A stretch of 45,801 nucleotides of DNA from Bacillota bacterium (GTDB lineage Bacteria > Bacillota > Clostridia > Lachnospirales > Lachnospiraceae): assembly GCA_023450835.1 (NCBI GenBank), contig JAEXGM010000054.1:1-45801 (forward strand), in the 5' to 3' direction. The notes under the pieces are model-generated. The model was not told the origin of the DNA and ran no database searches. It saw only the letters and a list, made by a program, of their open reading frames with translations. Positions 18,132 through 27,131 of this stretch are shown here, in pieces. Made by a program: the position numbers and the translations under genes. Numbering within the stretch: the stretch's first letter is position 1; the number at the start of each line of letters is the position of its first letter.

Positions 18132-19598
18132 TTACTTCTTCCGTTTAAGAACAAATACTTCTTCTGAATAAGTGACACCACTCATTTCAGCCAGGGTTTT
18201 ATAAATCTTTCTATAGTTATCTTCCATATAAACGCTTCTGTATTTTGCCATAAGACGGTTATAGCCATTTATGCCCATCTCCGCTGCCAGGGAAGGATGA
18301 TTAGCTAACTTCAAAATGGCATTGGTTATTTCCGAAATATTCATAATAGGCACGACGATGCCTGCATCACCAAAGGAATCATTCTCTCCATGGATCAAGC
18401 CGTAGCAGTTACCTACGTTCGTAGCGATACACGGCTTTTTTGCGGCAAATCCTTCCAGAATCGTAAGGGGCTGGCCTTCACTGATACTGGTAAGTATGGT
18501 CATATCCATTTTTCCAATATAATCAGCCGTACGAATGCTGCCTGTAAATACTATATTTTCAGCATTCAGAGCTTTTATCAGCTCATGACAATCCGCCGCA
18601 TATTCCGGATTCTCATCATCCGGTCCCATAATCCACAGCTTTAATTTCGGCTGTTTCTGATGGGCATAGTAAAATGCATTAATCATCGTCTTTACATCTT
18701 TGATAGGTGTAACACGAAGTATTGCTCCTACATTAATATACCCATCCTCCGGTTCTTTCATAGGAATATTCTCGAAATTCTCTGTTTCAATACCATTCGG
18801 TGTAATGATTGCCTTTTCCTCCGGACAGCCTAACTCTATTTGCAAAGAATTGGCCTGTTTAAAAAGGGAAGTCACCAGATCTGCAAAGTTATATGCACAT
18901 TTGGACATTTTATGGAACTGCTCGATCCATATGCTCTTATAAATACCCTGAACCCATTTTGCCTTGATAATCTCCTCTTCCCGCTCACGGGTATAAATAC
19001 CGTGCTCACTGATAAGCAGTTTTGCATTGGAATAGATGGACAGGGCCTTGCTGCCGATAATACCTGCATAGCCGGTGGATACACAGTGGTAAATATCGGC
19101 CTCAGGCGGTATGCATTTTAGTGCAAAGAAAAGCGGCAGATAGATCGAGCGCATGGTCCACAGGAAATCTGAAAAGGTAATGTCATAATACCGCAGAGAA
19201 TAATAATCCTTTGTAATCTCCAGAAATTCAGGACTCATCAGAATATTGTTAATAGAAACATTTTTTCGACTGAAAATTCGAAACACCGCCTGCCAGTCTA
19301 CGTCTTGTCCCATAATCAGACTTCTTAATGCTTCTACTTCTTTTTTCTTTAAGTGCACCCGTTTTTTTTCAGTCCTGAATTTTCCGACCCAGTCCACATC
19401 CTGCAGATAGACCTCATGTACTTCCGTCAGATTATCCGGAAGACTATATGCAAACTTGCCTCTGACGCTTCGGTCTGCCACAATTGTAATGAGATTGAAC
19501 TCTATATTGGGAAATAATTTTATGATGCTGTGTATCCAACTGGATACCCCGCCAACAACATAGGGGTAACATCCCTCCGCTATCATACAAACCTTCAT
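18132..19598 (-). CDS. pelF: Pel glycosyltransferase PelF (GT4)
   Basis: Cytoplasmic GT4 enzyme thought to polymerise the Pel backbone from UDP-N-acetylhexosamine. Its start MKVCMIAEGCYPYVVGGVSS is the characteristic opening of PelF (DUF3492 region). The C-terminal GT4 domain has VGAILRVTPIKDVKTMINAF, LWIMGPDDENPEYAADC and LTSISEGQPLTILEGFAAKKPCIATNVGNC, with both catalytic glutamates of the EX7E type (SEGQPLTILEG). The ATG at 19598 follows AAGGAGG, giving 488 residues, normal for the family. It lies between the DUF2194 gene and pelG. This is the strongest marker that the locus is Pel-like. Confidence 0.92.
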   Translation of the reverse strand: MKVCMIAEGCYPYVVGGVSSWIHSIIKLFPNIEFNLITIVADRSVRGKFAYSLPDNLTEVHEVYLQDVDWVGKFRTEKKRVHLKKKEVEALRSLIMGQDVDWQAVFRIFSRKNVSINNILMSPEFLEITKDYYSLRYYDITFSDFLWTMRSIYLPLFFALKCIPPEADIYHCVSTGYAGIIGSKALSIYSNAKLLISEHGIYTREREEEIIKAKWVQGIYKSIWIEQFHKMSKCAYNFADLVTSLFKQANSLQIELGCPEEKAIITPNGIETENFENIPMKEPEDGYINVGAILRVTPIKDVKTMINAFYYAHQKQPKLKLWIMGPDDENPEYAADCHELIKALNAENIVFTGSIRTADYIGKMDMTILTSISEGQPLTILEGFAAKKPCIATNVGNCYGLIHGENDSFGDAGIVVPIMNISEITNAILKLANHPSLAAEMGINGYNRLMAKYRSVYMEDNYRKIYKTLAEMSGVTYSEEVFVLKRKK

Positions 19599-19645
19599 CA
19601 CAGCCTCCTTCCCGCCTATTTGCCACATGTTCTTTCCGGACAGTT

Positions 19646-21532
19646 TTATTTCGCGTTACTTGGTATTAACTTATTATTCTCAGGCTTTTCGAGGACATTT
19701 TCCTCCTTCATATGAAGTTTTACCTCTGTCCCTTGTGCTTTAATCAGATAGGAGGTATCAGATATCTTCTTAGCCGTACCATTCTCCACATCATCTATCC
19801 TCTTATTACTGGTATTCAATATAAAGTAAGCTTCCTCTTCAAAATGATCTATATGAATATCAATAGTATTCTGCTTATATTCACAGGAATAATCCAGTGC
19901 CAGAAAACGTCTCACCCGTTCTTCCATTTCATAGACCGATACCATGTCCAGCATAGAATAATCTTTAAAATAAGTATTGCCTTTGGACCATTTAAGGCTC
20001 AAATTATTCCACTCATCAGAGCTGTCCTGGGGATAAAGGACACGTTTAATATCCACTCCCATATTGCACATGCCAAGAGCATTTTCAATACAGCTCATCC
20101 TCAGGTCGTCCATGGTTTCATGCCGGTAACCATCCAGATTATATTTTACCGAAAGCACCTTATCGTTTAAGAAGCCCAGCAGACTATCACCTTCTTTATA
20201 ATCTGACATAACCAGATTAATATCTTGAAGGAAATCACTATCTAGCACCTTCTCCACTTCCCCGGTACTAAAACCTGCCGAATAAATGGCAGTAAAATGA
20301 TAATCCGGCAGATATTTTCTAAAGAACAATTCATTTTTAGCAAGTATATCTTTTATATCAATGCCAGACACCTGTCCCAGGGAAAGTCCCAGTCCGCCTG
20401 AAAGTTTTTCAATCTCCTCCAGGTAAAATATGAGATAATCCTCCTTTGAAGCCACATTATTCAGATAATCCAGCTGGGGAGCTGCAAAAAAGTTATAGGA
20501 GCCTCCGTATTTTTTTAGAATCTGAATAATATTCGGCCACAGCAAATCCCTGGCCACTGCCTCTGAATTCCGGCTGTATAATTGATTCATCACTTCATAA
20601 TTCTCATCAGAAAAATAAGGATAACTTAGCAGCGATATTGTTTGTGCATTTATAATAGGATAGAGATAATATTCACTTTGATGGGCCATAAACCCTGTCA
20701 GTACACCAAGCAGGGACGTACTGTCAAAAATGTCGCAGTTTACGACGCATACAAAGGAATTTCTCGTTGCCGTCCTCCATAACAGCGGCGGAAGGTCTTT
20801 ATCTTCGATTTTAAGCTCCTCCTGATTCTTAAGCATTCCTACCGCATATACCTCATATCCTGCTGCCAGCGAATAATACGGGACATTGACCTTTGTGTCG
20901 TCCTTCTCGCCGAAATAGTCACCCTTTGTATAAATCCTCTCTTTATTTATCATGAAATTCGAAAAAATCTTAATTCCATCAGCTGTCACATTTTCAGCAA
21001 CTTCACCCTTTATGCCAAAGAAAGCGGCCAGTTCCTTGCTCTTAGAAATAACCTGGTAATCAGGAAGCCCTGTAAAAATCATTGTCTTTCCCAAATCAGC
21101 ATAAGCGTATAAGTCTGTCGAATCCTCTGCCGTAACCTCGTAATCACCAAAAAGTACTGCGTCATAGCCAGCTATTTCTTCTTTGTCCGGTAAGGCACTG
21201 AAAACCTTGTACAGGTATTTATTATACACACACCACTCTATCAGGACCTGTGTATTTATATTCTCTGTACTCCCTGACAAAATAGCGATGCGCAGTTTCC
21301 CTCCCTGGTCTAAGACCTCTCTGCCCTTAACAGGCAGGATAGAGGCCGATTTATCCAAATTCAGAGAATCAGCCGTTATCGTATCGCTGATATTAATGTC
21401 AGGCTTATTTGTCTCCTTTGTATTCCCGGAAGTATTTGACAGAATATTCGTAGAGACGCCGATAAACATAAACATTACAAATACCATTACCATCAATATT
21501 AAAATTGTAAAGTAATTTTTTATAGAAACCAT
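19646..21532 (-). CDS. DUF2194 protein of the Gram-positive Pel locus (PelA-like position)
   Basis: A 628-residue protein with one N-terminal membrane anchor (about 7-25) and an extracytoplasmic remainder. Residues near 70-210 look like a flavodoxin-like or amidotransferase-like alpha/beta domain (LRIAILSGSTENINTQVL). Residues about 265-500 resemble a degenerate deacetylase or TIM-barrel region (VCVVNCDIFDS, YNFFAAPQLDYLN, VSGIDIKDIL, YRHETMDDLRMSCIENALGMCNMGVDI). This fits DUF2194, found with pelF and pelG in Gram-positive loci, where it may take the modifying place of PelA. I cannot identify a complete NodB metal triad. The ATG at 21532 has AAAGGG upstream. Confidence 0.72.
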   Translation of the reverse strand: MVSIKNYFTILILMVMVFVMFMFIGVSTNILSNTSGNTKETNKPDINISDTITADSLNLDKSASILPVKGREVLDQGGKLRIAILSGSTENINTQVLIEWCVYNKYLYKVFSALPDKEEIAGYDAVLFGDYEVTAEDSTDLYAYADLGKTMIFTGLPDYQVISKSKELAAFFGIKGEVAENVTADGIKIFSNFMINKERIYTKGDYFGEKDDTKVNVPYYSLAAGYEVYAVGMLKNQEELKIEDKDLPPLLWRTATRNSFVCVVNCDIFDSTSLLGVLTGFMAHQSEYYLYPIINAQTISLLSYPYFSDENYEVMNQLYSRNSEAVARDLLWPNIIQILKKYGGSYNFFAAPQLDYLNNVASKEDYLIFYLEEIEKLSGGLGLSLGQVSGIDIKDILAKNELFFRKYLPDYHFTAIYSAGFSTGEVEKVLDSDFLQDINLVMSDYKEGDSLLGFLNDKVLSVKYNLDGYRHETMDDLRMSCIENALGMCNMGVDIKRVLYPQDSSDEWNNLSLKWSKGNTYFKDYSMLDMVSVYEMEERVRRFLALDYSCEYKQNTIDIHIDHFEEEAYFILNTSNKRIDDVENGTAKKISDTSYLIKAQGTEVKLHMKEENVLEKPENNKLIPSNAK

Positions 21533-21547
21533 TGTCCCTTTCCAGAA

Positions 21548-22444
21548 TTATGAGCCGTCATACAAGCGGAACAGGTTCATAATTTCTTCATCAACAATAA
21601 TATTCGATTCCCTTAACTCACTCAGACAATCAAAAAAGGCTGTCTTATTCTGCTGTTCAAAATATAAATGCAGAAATGCTTTGTAGGTATCCAGCATATA
21701 CCGGCGGTACAAACCGGCTCTGGAAGCCCATTTATCCGCCATATCATAATTCTTAATTGAGATGAACAAATCCGTCATCCATAAATAATGGGTTGCAGTC
21801 ATATACCAAAGATTATGATGAAAGAGATTCTCTGCAACATTGTCCATAATATAAATATAAGATTTCTGCTCCACTTCGTTCATGATTTTCATACTTAGAA
21901 TTTCATGAATATAATCAAGGGAAAGAAGATTAAGTTCCACATCTTCCGGATGCTTTTGCATCTGCAGAATCATATTTTGGGCCGTAGTACGGCATTCCGA
22001 CAATGCATCCAGAATAATAGAGGCCGCATAATGAGAGGTTTCGGTATCCTCGCTGTTCATGGCCACTACAATGCTGGAAACCGTTTTTTTCGCATTGTTA
22101 CGCAGAGTATCAAGAAGAAGTCTCCTAAGACTTGAGGTATCAGAGACCGCCATGGCATCCTGAATCGGTACATAGTTCATCTCCGTTTCACTATTGGGGG
22201 GCAATATTATCTTCTCTCTCTCCTGGTTAAAGCTGATATCACTCATATCAACATTCTTCTTCCGGCTTAAGAAACTAAAGAACAGGCCCAGTAAAATATA
22301 TAACAATCCGAAAAGTGGTACGATTAGAATAAACCAGGACAGCATAACCACCGTGTTTCGCTGACCTTTTTTTCGAAAGAAAGCCGTTATAAATACTATC
22401 AATGCAATCAGTGAATTCAATATCAAGATAAGCAGAACCGGCAT
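21548..22444 (-). CDS. pelE: PelE-like membrane-anchored TPR protein
   Basis: A 298-residue protein with two N-terminal membrane helices (about 3-23 and 32-58) and a cytoplasmic region of helical repeats. The repeat-like blocks include SLRRLLLDTLRNNAKKTVSS, HYAASIILDALSECRTTAQ, LNLLSLDYIHEILS and YDMADKWASRAGLYRRY, as in the TPR part of PelE, which joins PelD, PelF and PelG in the synthase complex. The ATG at 22444 follows AAAAGGAG, and the pelD stop codon lies right at the site. The longer frame overlapping pelD is not needed. Low sequence conservation makes the name depend partly on gene order. Confidence 0.72.
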   Translation of the reverse strand: MPVLLILILNSLIALIVFITAFFRKKGQRNTVVMLSWFILIVPLFGLLYILLGLFFSFLSRKKNVDMSDISFNQEREKIILPPNSETEMNYVPIQDAMAVSDTSSLRRLLLDTLRNNAKKTVSSIVVAMNSEDTETSHYAASIILDALSECRTTAQNMILQMQKHPEDVELNLLSLDYIHEILSMKIMNEVEQKSYIYIMDNVAENLFHHNLWYMTATHYLWMTDLFISIKNYDMADKWASRAGLYRRYMLDTYKAFLHLYFEQQNKTAFFDCLSELRESNIIVDEEIMNLFRLYDGS

Positions 22445-22445
22445 C

Positions 22446-24623
22446 TTAGCGCTCCTTTTCCGGATAAGTCGTAATATCCTTCTCCCCCAAACGTTTTCTG
22501 ACATAGACGGATTCTGCTTCATTGGTATTTGTCAGCAGAACTGCAAGGTTCCCATCTGGCATGATGCCAATATAATCTGACTCCCGCAGTAACGGTTTAA
22601 TAATATCGCTCATCTCCTTTATGGACCTGGAATCCTTTTGGACATAGAAAACACTCTGTTCTGTATAGCCTTTCTCTCCCGCATGCCTGTAAATATCAAG
22701 CATTCCGCGAAAGGCAGCTTCCTGCAGAATTGCTGTTTCCGGAATGAATCTGCGGTTCGCTAAAGCATCCAGATAATCTGCATCCCGAACCACGACGGAA
22801 TAAATCAGTGCGCCAACGATTGTAAGCAGGTTTGCCTGATACAGGGTCATTTGCTCATAAGGAATACTCCACAGGAATATTACAATTCTCATATCATTAT
22901 TATTATCAAAAAGAGCACTGGCCATCATCGGCAGTGTTCTGTCTAAAGAACGATTAATATATACCTGCTTACCCGCCAATACTTCAAAAATCATTTTATA
23001 ATTCTTCATTGGGACTGATTTTCCAAGAAAACGTGCCTTTTCACTGGAAGCAGAGGCCAGTCTGCAATACTCCGCATTTGACACAAGATAAATTGAAACA
23101 TCCTTTGTATTCATGATTTCTGAAAGGGTATCCAGTGATGCGAACAGCACCTCACCGGTTGCGGCCTTGTCCAGTTTGGAGGTAATCTCATAAATTCGGC
23201 CGATACCTTCCGAACTGCTGATTATTTTATCCGCAAAATAATTCTTGATTTTCATATTACTGCTGTTAATAACAGTAATATCTTCCAAACGTTCCGTAAG
23301 AAAATCTATTTCTTCGTTTTTATCTGATTTCATCTCGATGAATCTATCTTTTAAATGCCCTACTGTCAGAGAAACCACAAAAATCTGTGCTATCCAAATG
23401 TAGGTGTTAATATCTATTAATATGGAAAAACCAGAAGTTGTATACATTTGCCGGAAGCAATATCCAATAACACTGAGAAGGGAAGCTAAAATGGCCTGTT
23501 GTCTGCCATGAATCACAGCAAATAACAGCACGTATAATAAATAGAAGTTAATCTCACTGAAATAAGGACTGCCTGCGGTCCTATTATTCAATATAAAAAA
23601 AGGAATAAAGAAAACCAGGCATTCAATAAAAGGGAAAACCTTTCTGAGCAGGCGAGATATCCGCTCTCCCAATCCATTCCCGCTGTATTTTTCATCCTTA
23701 TGCAAAAACAGATTCTTATGACTGTTCATATAGGAAATAATTTTAGGCACTATTTCCTTATAGCTATTTCTGATTTCAAAAGGGAATTCCTCGCGAAATC
23801 TTTCATTTGATAATATAATTCTGTGTTTAAGGCCTATTGTTTGGTCCACAATATCAATCTGGCTTGAATATTTTTCTTGAATCAGCCTGGCAACCTCATC
23901 CCCCGTTACTTCTTCCATCGAAGAAATATGATAGAGATGTTGTTTTCTCTCAGGTGCTTTAATTAACAGCGCTATTGCTTCTACCGCATCTTTTACATAA
24001 AGAGCTGATAAAATTTTTTTGGCATTTACCTGCAAACGGCTGGTTATCAGAGCCTTCAGGCATATACTTGAAAAAATATCCGTACAGGCTTCTCTGTCAG
24101 CAGGAATACCATACATTCCTGCCACTCTCAGGACCGTTACTTCCATTTGTGTTGTCTGATTAAAATGCAGTGACAGGTTCTCTCCCTGGGAAATTGTCAT
24201 GGCTTTAACACTATTAGGGGAAGCCGGTACCTCCTCATTGATGTCTATGATATATTCATCTTCATATACCGTCTCGGAGGATATATATATAAAGTGCCTG
24301 ACGCCAAACATTCCCGCACACATGAGCAGGTTATTGAGACCGGTTATATATCTTGAGGATTCCTCAAACATACTCTTATCGTCCCATTTGTATAACGGGT
24401 CGTAAGCCCCTGTAAAAAGAACCGCATCCGGACGGCTGCTGCTGATAAGGGCTCTTACACTGTCGCTGTCATAATGAAATATATATTGTTCAAATACATG
24501 GGCATGCTTTCTTGACTTTTTATTACTGACTAATGTATAAATACGCCAATTTTCTTTGTAGAACTTATTAATAATTTCATTGGTAAATGTTCCATAACTT
24601 CCAACTATTAGGATGCTGCCCAT
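22446..24623 (-). CDS. pelD: PelD-like c-di-GMP receptor with an N-terminal SDR/epimerase domain
   Basis: A 725-residue multidomain protein. Residues about 1-300 are an extended SDR/NAD-epimerase-like domain (ILIVGSYGTFTNEIINKF, YISSETVYEDEYIIDINEEVPASP, LRVAGMYG). Its nucleotide loop and Tyr-x3-Lys are not canonical, so activity is doubtful. Four membrane helices lie near 335-430, a coiled-coil follows, then a GAF domain (about 470-610). The C-terminal GGDEF-like domain (about 615-725) has the I-site RESD at 680-683, while the catalytic GGDEF is replaced by PDGNL. Intact RxxD with a lost active site is the hallmark of PelD as a c-di-GMP receptor. The ATG at 24623 has TAGGAG upstream. It is the first gene of the operon. 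Confidence 0.87.
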   Translation of the reverse strand: MGSILIVGSYGTFTNEIINKFYKENWRIYTLVSNKKSRKHAHVFEQYIFHYDSDSVRALISSSRPDAVLFTGAYDPLYKWDDKSMFEESSRYITGLNNLLMCAGMFGVRHFIYISSETVYEDEYIIDINEEVPASPNSVKAMTISQGENLSLHFNQTTQMEVTVLRVAGMYGIPADREACTDIFSSICLKALITSRLQVNAKKILSALYVKDAVEAIALLIKAPERKQHLYHISSMEEVTGDEVARLIQEKYSSQIDIVDQTIGLKHRIILSNERFREEFPFEIRNSYKEIVPKIISYMNSHKNLFLHKDEKYSGNGLGERISRLLRKVFPFIECLVFFIPFFILNNRTAGSPYFSEINFYLLYVLLFAVIHGRQQAILASLLSVIGYCFRQMYTTSGFSILIDINTYIWIAQIFVVSLTVGHLKDRFIEMKSDKNEEIDFLTERLEDITVINSSNMKIKNYFADKIISSSEGIGRIYEITSKLDKAATGEVLFASLDTLSEIMNTKDVSIYLVSNAEYCRLASASSEKARFLGKSVPMKNYKMIFEVLAGKQVYINRSLDRTLPMMASALFDNNNDMRIVIFLWSIPYEQMTLYQANLLTIVGALIYSVVVRDADYLDALANRRFIPETAILQEAAFRGMLDIYRHAGEKGYTEQSVFYVQKDSRSIKEMSDIIKPLLRESDYIGIMPDGNLAVLLTNTNEAESVYVRKRLGEKDITTYPEKER

Positions 24624-24675
24624 ATCAATGTTTTCTCTCCTACACACTAAATTACAAAAATTAGTCTTGAACCCT

Positions 24676-24704
24676 ACTATAATACAAATTCTATGCCATT
24701 TCAA
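24676..24704 (-). promoter_or_regulatory. Promoter of the pel/exopolysaccharide operon
   Basis: On the minus strand TTGAAA (24699-24704), a 17-base spacer and TATAGT (24676-24681) precede pelD by about 50 bases. No comparable promoter was noticed before the later genes of the run, so this one may serve the whole 20 kb. Confidence 0.65.
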
Positions 24705-24930
24705 GTGAAATTAGTCTGTAAAATTGCACTTTTTGCTTAAAAAAGCCTTGAAAAATCGAAATTTTCCTTATTGTTCCATTTTTTCCATTTGCAGTAAGAT
24801 AAATACATTATATAACTTGTATTATAATGTAAATTTCAGATTTATTTCTCCCTGAATGTAAATTAATCATACAATATACGCCAATAAACACGGTTAATTC
24901 TATGCATATTATGGATATCCTTGTCTTTAG

Positions 24931-24959
24931 TTGACAAATAAAGTTCCATAAGCTAATAT
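24931..24959 (+). promoter_or_regulatory. Promoter of the DivIVA-like gene
   Basis: A perfect TTGACA (24931-24936), a 17-base spacer and TAATAT (24954-24959). Transcription starts near 24966, leaving a leader of about 93 bases. The stretch 24710-24930 between this and the pelD promoter is AT-rich and shows no gene or riboswitch that I recognise. Confidence 0.7.
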
Positions 24960-25058
24960 AGTTAACGTAAGAACGAAATCTTCGATATTTTTTTGTATTT
25001 ATTTGTTGCAGCAACAGACGCAATTAATATATATTAATGTAGCGAAAGGATGGATGGC

Positions 25059-25847
25059 ATGAAAAAAAGCTTTAGGGGTTATAAGGTTTCCGAGGTCGAT
25101 ATCATTATAAACACTCTCCGTGAAGAAAATGAAAGCTTGAACGCAACGATTACTACCTTGAAGACACAGATAAAGAACAGCGAGGCCAGCGGAGCGAAAG
25201 CCAGTCTTTTAGAAGCTGATTTAAGAATACTTGAAGAGAATCTTAAAAAACTTAATGAAGAGAAACTTGAACTTATATCCCAAATTTCTTCCATCTCAGA
25301 GGAATCTGAATCCTTGAAGCAGCAAAATGAGAATTTAAACCTTCAGCTCTCCCAGCTTCAGCTGCAAAATACAATGCAACTTGAGTCCCAGCATACTGAG
25401 GACCCCTCTTCTATTGAAGCACCGCAGCCAGAACCTGAGTATAAATCAGACTTAGAACAAGAGCCTCAAGATATGGCAGATGAAACTGTATCTGCCGAGG
25501 ACGAATCGAAAAAAACAATAGCTGCAATAAAAGAATTCAACAAAGTACAATCAGAAATAGATATCATGAAGGATGAAGTTGCCGCCTCAAATAGTACCGC
25601 TATTGATTGCAGTTCACAGGAAAATTTGAGCCAGATGTCTGAGATTTCTTTTCGAGCTTATGTTGAAATGTCTAAGATGAGAAATGAAGTTATTGATTAT
25701 ATCCATACACAGATGACGGAACAATATAGAATACTTGATGAGAACAATGCCAAATTATATAAGGTTTCTAATACGATGGATAAAATCATGGCTGATTTTA
25801 TTAAGAGATCCAATGATTATTTAAAAACAGCGGACACTGCAAGATGA
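25059..25847 (+). CDS. DivIVA-like coiled-coil protein
   Basis: A 262-residue soluble protein. The N-terminal FRGYKVSEVDIIINTLREENESL matches the start of DivIVA/GpsB proteins (F-x-G-Y-x-x-x-E-V-D), which bind curved or dividing membranes. A long coiled coil fills about 20-110 (heptads of Leu and Ile with many Glu and Lys), followed by an acidic low-complexity linker (about 110-150) and a second helical region at about 170-255. The ATG at 25059 has GAAAGG at proper spacing; an ATG three codons earlier abuts the ribosome site. It is divergent from pelD and has its own promoter and terminator. It could position cell-envelope machinery, but no partner is shown by the sequence. Confidence 0.7.
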   Translation: MKKSFRGYKVSEVDIIINTLREENESLNATITTLKTQIKNSEASGAKASLLEADLRILEENLKKLNEEKLELISQISSISEESESLKQQNENLNLQLSQLQLQNTMQLESQHTEDPSSIEAPQPEPEYKSDLEQEPQDMADETVSAEDESKKTIAAIKEFNKVQSEIDIMKDEVAASNSTAIDCSSQENLSQMSEISFRAYVEMSKMRNEVIDYIHTQMTEQYRILDENNAKLYKVSNTMDKIMADFIKRSNDYLKTADTAR

Positions 25848-25925
25848 TTAAATCGTAAAAAGGGATTTACTTTTCCGCAGATGTTTCACCCCTTCCTGAA
25901 AAGAAAATTAAAGTTAATTTATAGT

Positions 25926-25964
25926 AAAAAAGTCTTGTAAGCCTTGGTTTACAAGACTTTTTTT
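25926..25964 (+). terminator. Terminator of the DivIVA-like gene
   Basis: AAGTCTTGTAA pairs with TTACAAGACTT around a short loop, followed by TTTTTTT and preceded by AAAAA, so it may work in both directions. It lies 79 bases after the stop codon. Confidence 0.9.
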
Positions 25965-26439
25965 GCGCCGGTCACTCTGATTAATCAGATGGGAAGTCTG
26001 AGTACCCTACGGATGAATGAATTATTGAAAATTAGCAAATTTTGATAACAAAATAGCAATTTATGGAAAGTAAAATGTAAATATATGAGGTATTATAAAA
26101 ATAAATAAAGATTAGATAATATTTTCTCAATTTTAATGACTCTCAATATTGGATATCTGTATTCAAGACTTATAATCTTACTAGTTTATCTAACTACTTC
26201 AATATATTTCTAGTTCAAGTTACTATCATAAAAATAAACTCTGGATGACTTAAATTCCAATCACAAAACTACTTATACAAAAAAACACATCAATAATCGG
26301 CAAACTAAAATGGTACAACCTGTCTTATTTAAATTTACCGTATTTATATTTTAAGGCTTTTCATTAATTTTAATAGTATCAATATTTTAGATGGTATGTA
26401 GGTAAGTGAAACTATAAACTATATATTGGAGGGGTTAAT
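25965..26439. other. AT-rich gene-free stretch upstream of the xylanase
   Basis: About 470 bases with no supportable ORF. It is strongly AT-rich and must contain the xylanase promoter, but I could not single out a convincing -35/-10 pair. The only marked element is a 14-base sequence at 26394-26407 that recurs inverted beyond the gene, and the ribosome site TTGGAGGGG at about 26428-26436. Confidence 0.6.
26394..26407 (+). repeat. 14-base inverted repeat flanking the xylanase, left copy
   Basis: GTATGTAGGTAAGT here is exactly complementary to 27132-27145, on the other side of the xylanase gene. The two copies are about 725 bases apart. Meaning unknown. Confidence 0.6.
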
Positions 26440-27078
26440 ATGAACAAATTAACAAAGAAGGTTTTGGCATTTTTATGTGCAGTTGCAATGAGTTTTACAG
26501 GTTTATTTACAGGAACAGCATCCGCTGCTACGGATTACTGGCAGAATTGGACTGATGGAGGAGGTACCGTTACTGCTACCAATGGTTCCAATGGAAATTT
26601 CAGCGTTAGTTGGACAAACTGCGGAAATTTCGTTGTAGGTAAAGGCTGGAATACCGGCAGTGCATCCAGAGTCGCCAATTACAATGCGGGTGCCTTTTCG
26701 CCATCCGGTAATGGCTATTTGACTTTATATGGATGGACAAGAAACTCCCTTATCGAATATTATGTTGTAGACAGCTGGGGTACATACAGGCCAACCGGAA
26801 CCTATAAAGGATCGGTAACAAGTGATGGCGGTACATATGACATTTATACAGCTACGAGATATAACGCCCCCTCTATTGACGGTACTCAGACGTTCCAGCA
26901 GTTCTGGAGTGTAAGACAGGCAAAGAGAGCTACCGGCAGCAATGTACAGATTAATTTCGCCAACCATGTTAATGCCTGGAAAAATAATGGTATGAACTTG
27001 GGAAGCAGCTGGGCTTATCAGGCAGTATGCGTAGAGGGATATCAAAGCAGCGGTTATGCGAATGTAACCGTTTGGTAA
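26440..27078 (+). CDS. Secreted GH11 endo-1,4-beta-xylanase
   Basis: Hydrolyses internal beta-1,4 bonds of xylan outside the cell. Residues 1-29 are a signal peptide (KK, hydrophobic core, TASA-A cleavage). The mature part is a single GH11 beta-jelly-roll of about 183 residues, the size of the compact Bacillus XynA enzyme, with no carbohydrate-binding module. The nucleophile is Glu106 in LIEYYVVDSWG and the acid/base is Glu199 in CVEGYQSSG; other family blocks are NYNAGAFSPSGNGYLTLYGWTR and YDIYTATRYNAPSIDG. The start has TTGGAGGGG upstream. It is a single-gene unit with its own terminator. Assignment is certain. Confidence 0.97.
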   Translation: MNKLTKKVLAFLCAVAMSFTGLFTGTASAATDYWQNWTDGGGTVTATNGSNGNFSVSWTNCGNFVVGKGWNTGSASRVANYNAGAFSPSGNGYLTLYGWTRNSLIEYYVVDSWGTYRPTGTYKGSVTSDGGTYDIYTATRYNAPSIDGTQTFQQFWSVRQAKRATGSNVQINFANHVNAWKNNGMNLGSSWAYQAVCVEGYQSSGYANVTVW

Positions 27079-27131
27079 AAGGATTATTAATTCTAAACTG
27101 TCCGGTTAGATAACCGGCAGAACAGTAAAAA

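Noticed and set aside
24710..24930. c-di-GMP riboswitch upstream of pelD or the DivIVA-like gene
   Set aside because: None of the conserved GEMM blocks is present on either strand; the region is only AT-rich.
24808..25023. 71-codon minus-strand frame upstream of the DivIVA-like gene
   Set aside because: It is antisense to a good promoter and leader, has no ribosome site and an AT-driven composition (many Ile, Tyr and Asn).
25926..25964. Inverted repeat as a mobile element end
   Set aside because: Short stem with a T-run right after a stop codon; an ordinary terminator explains it.
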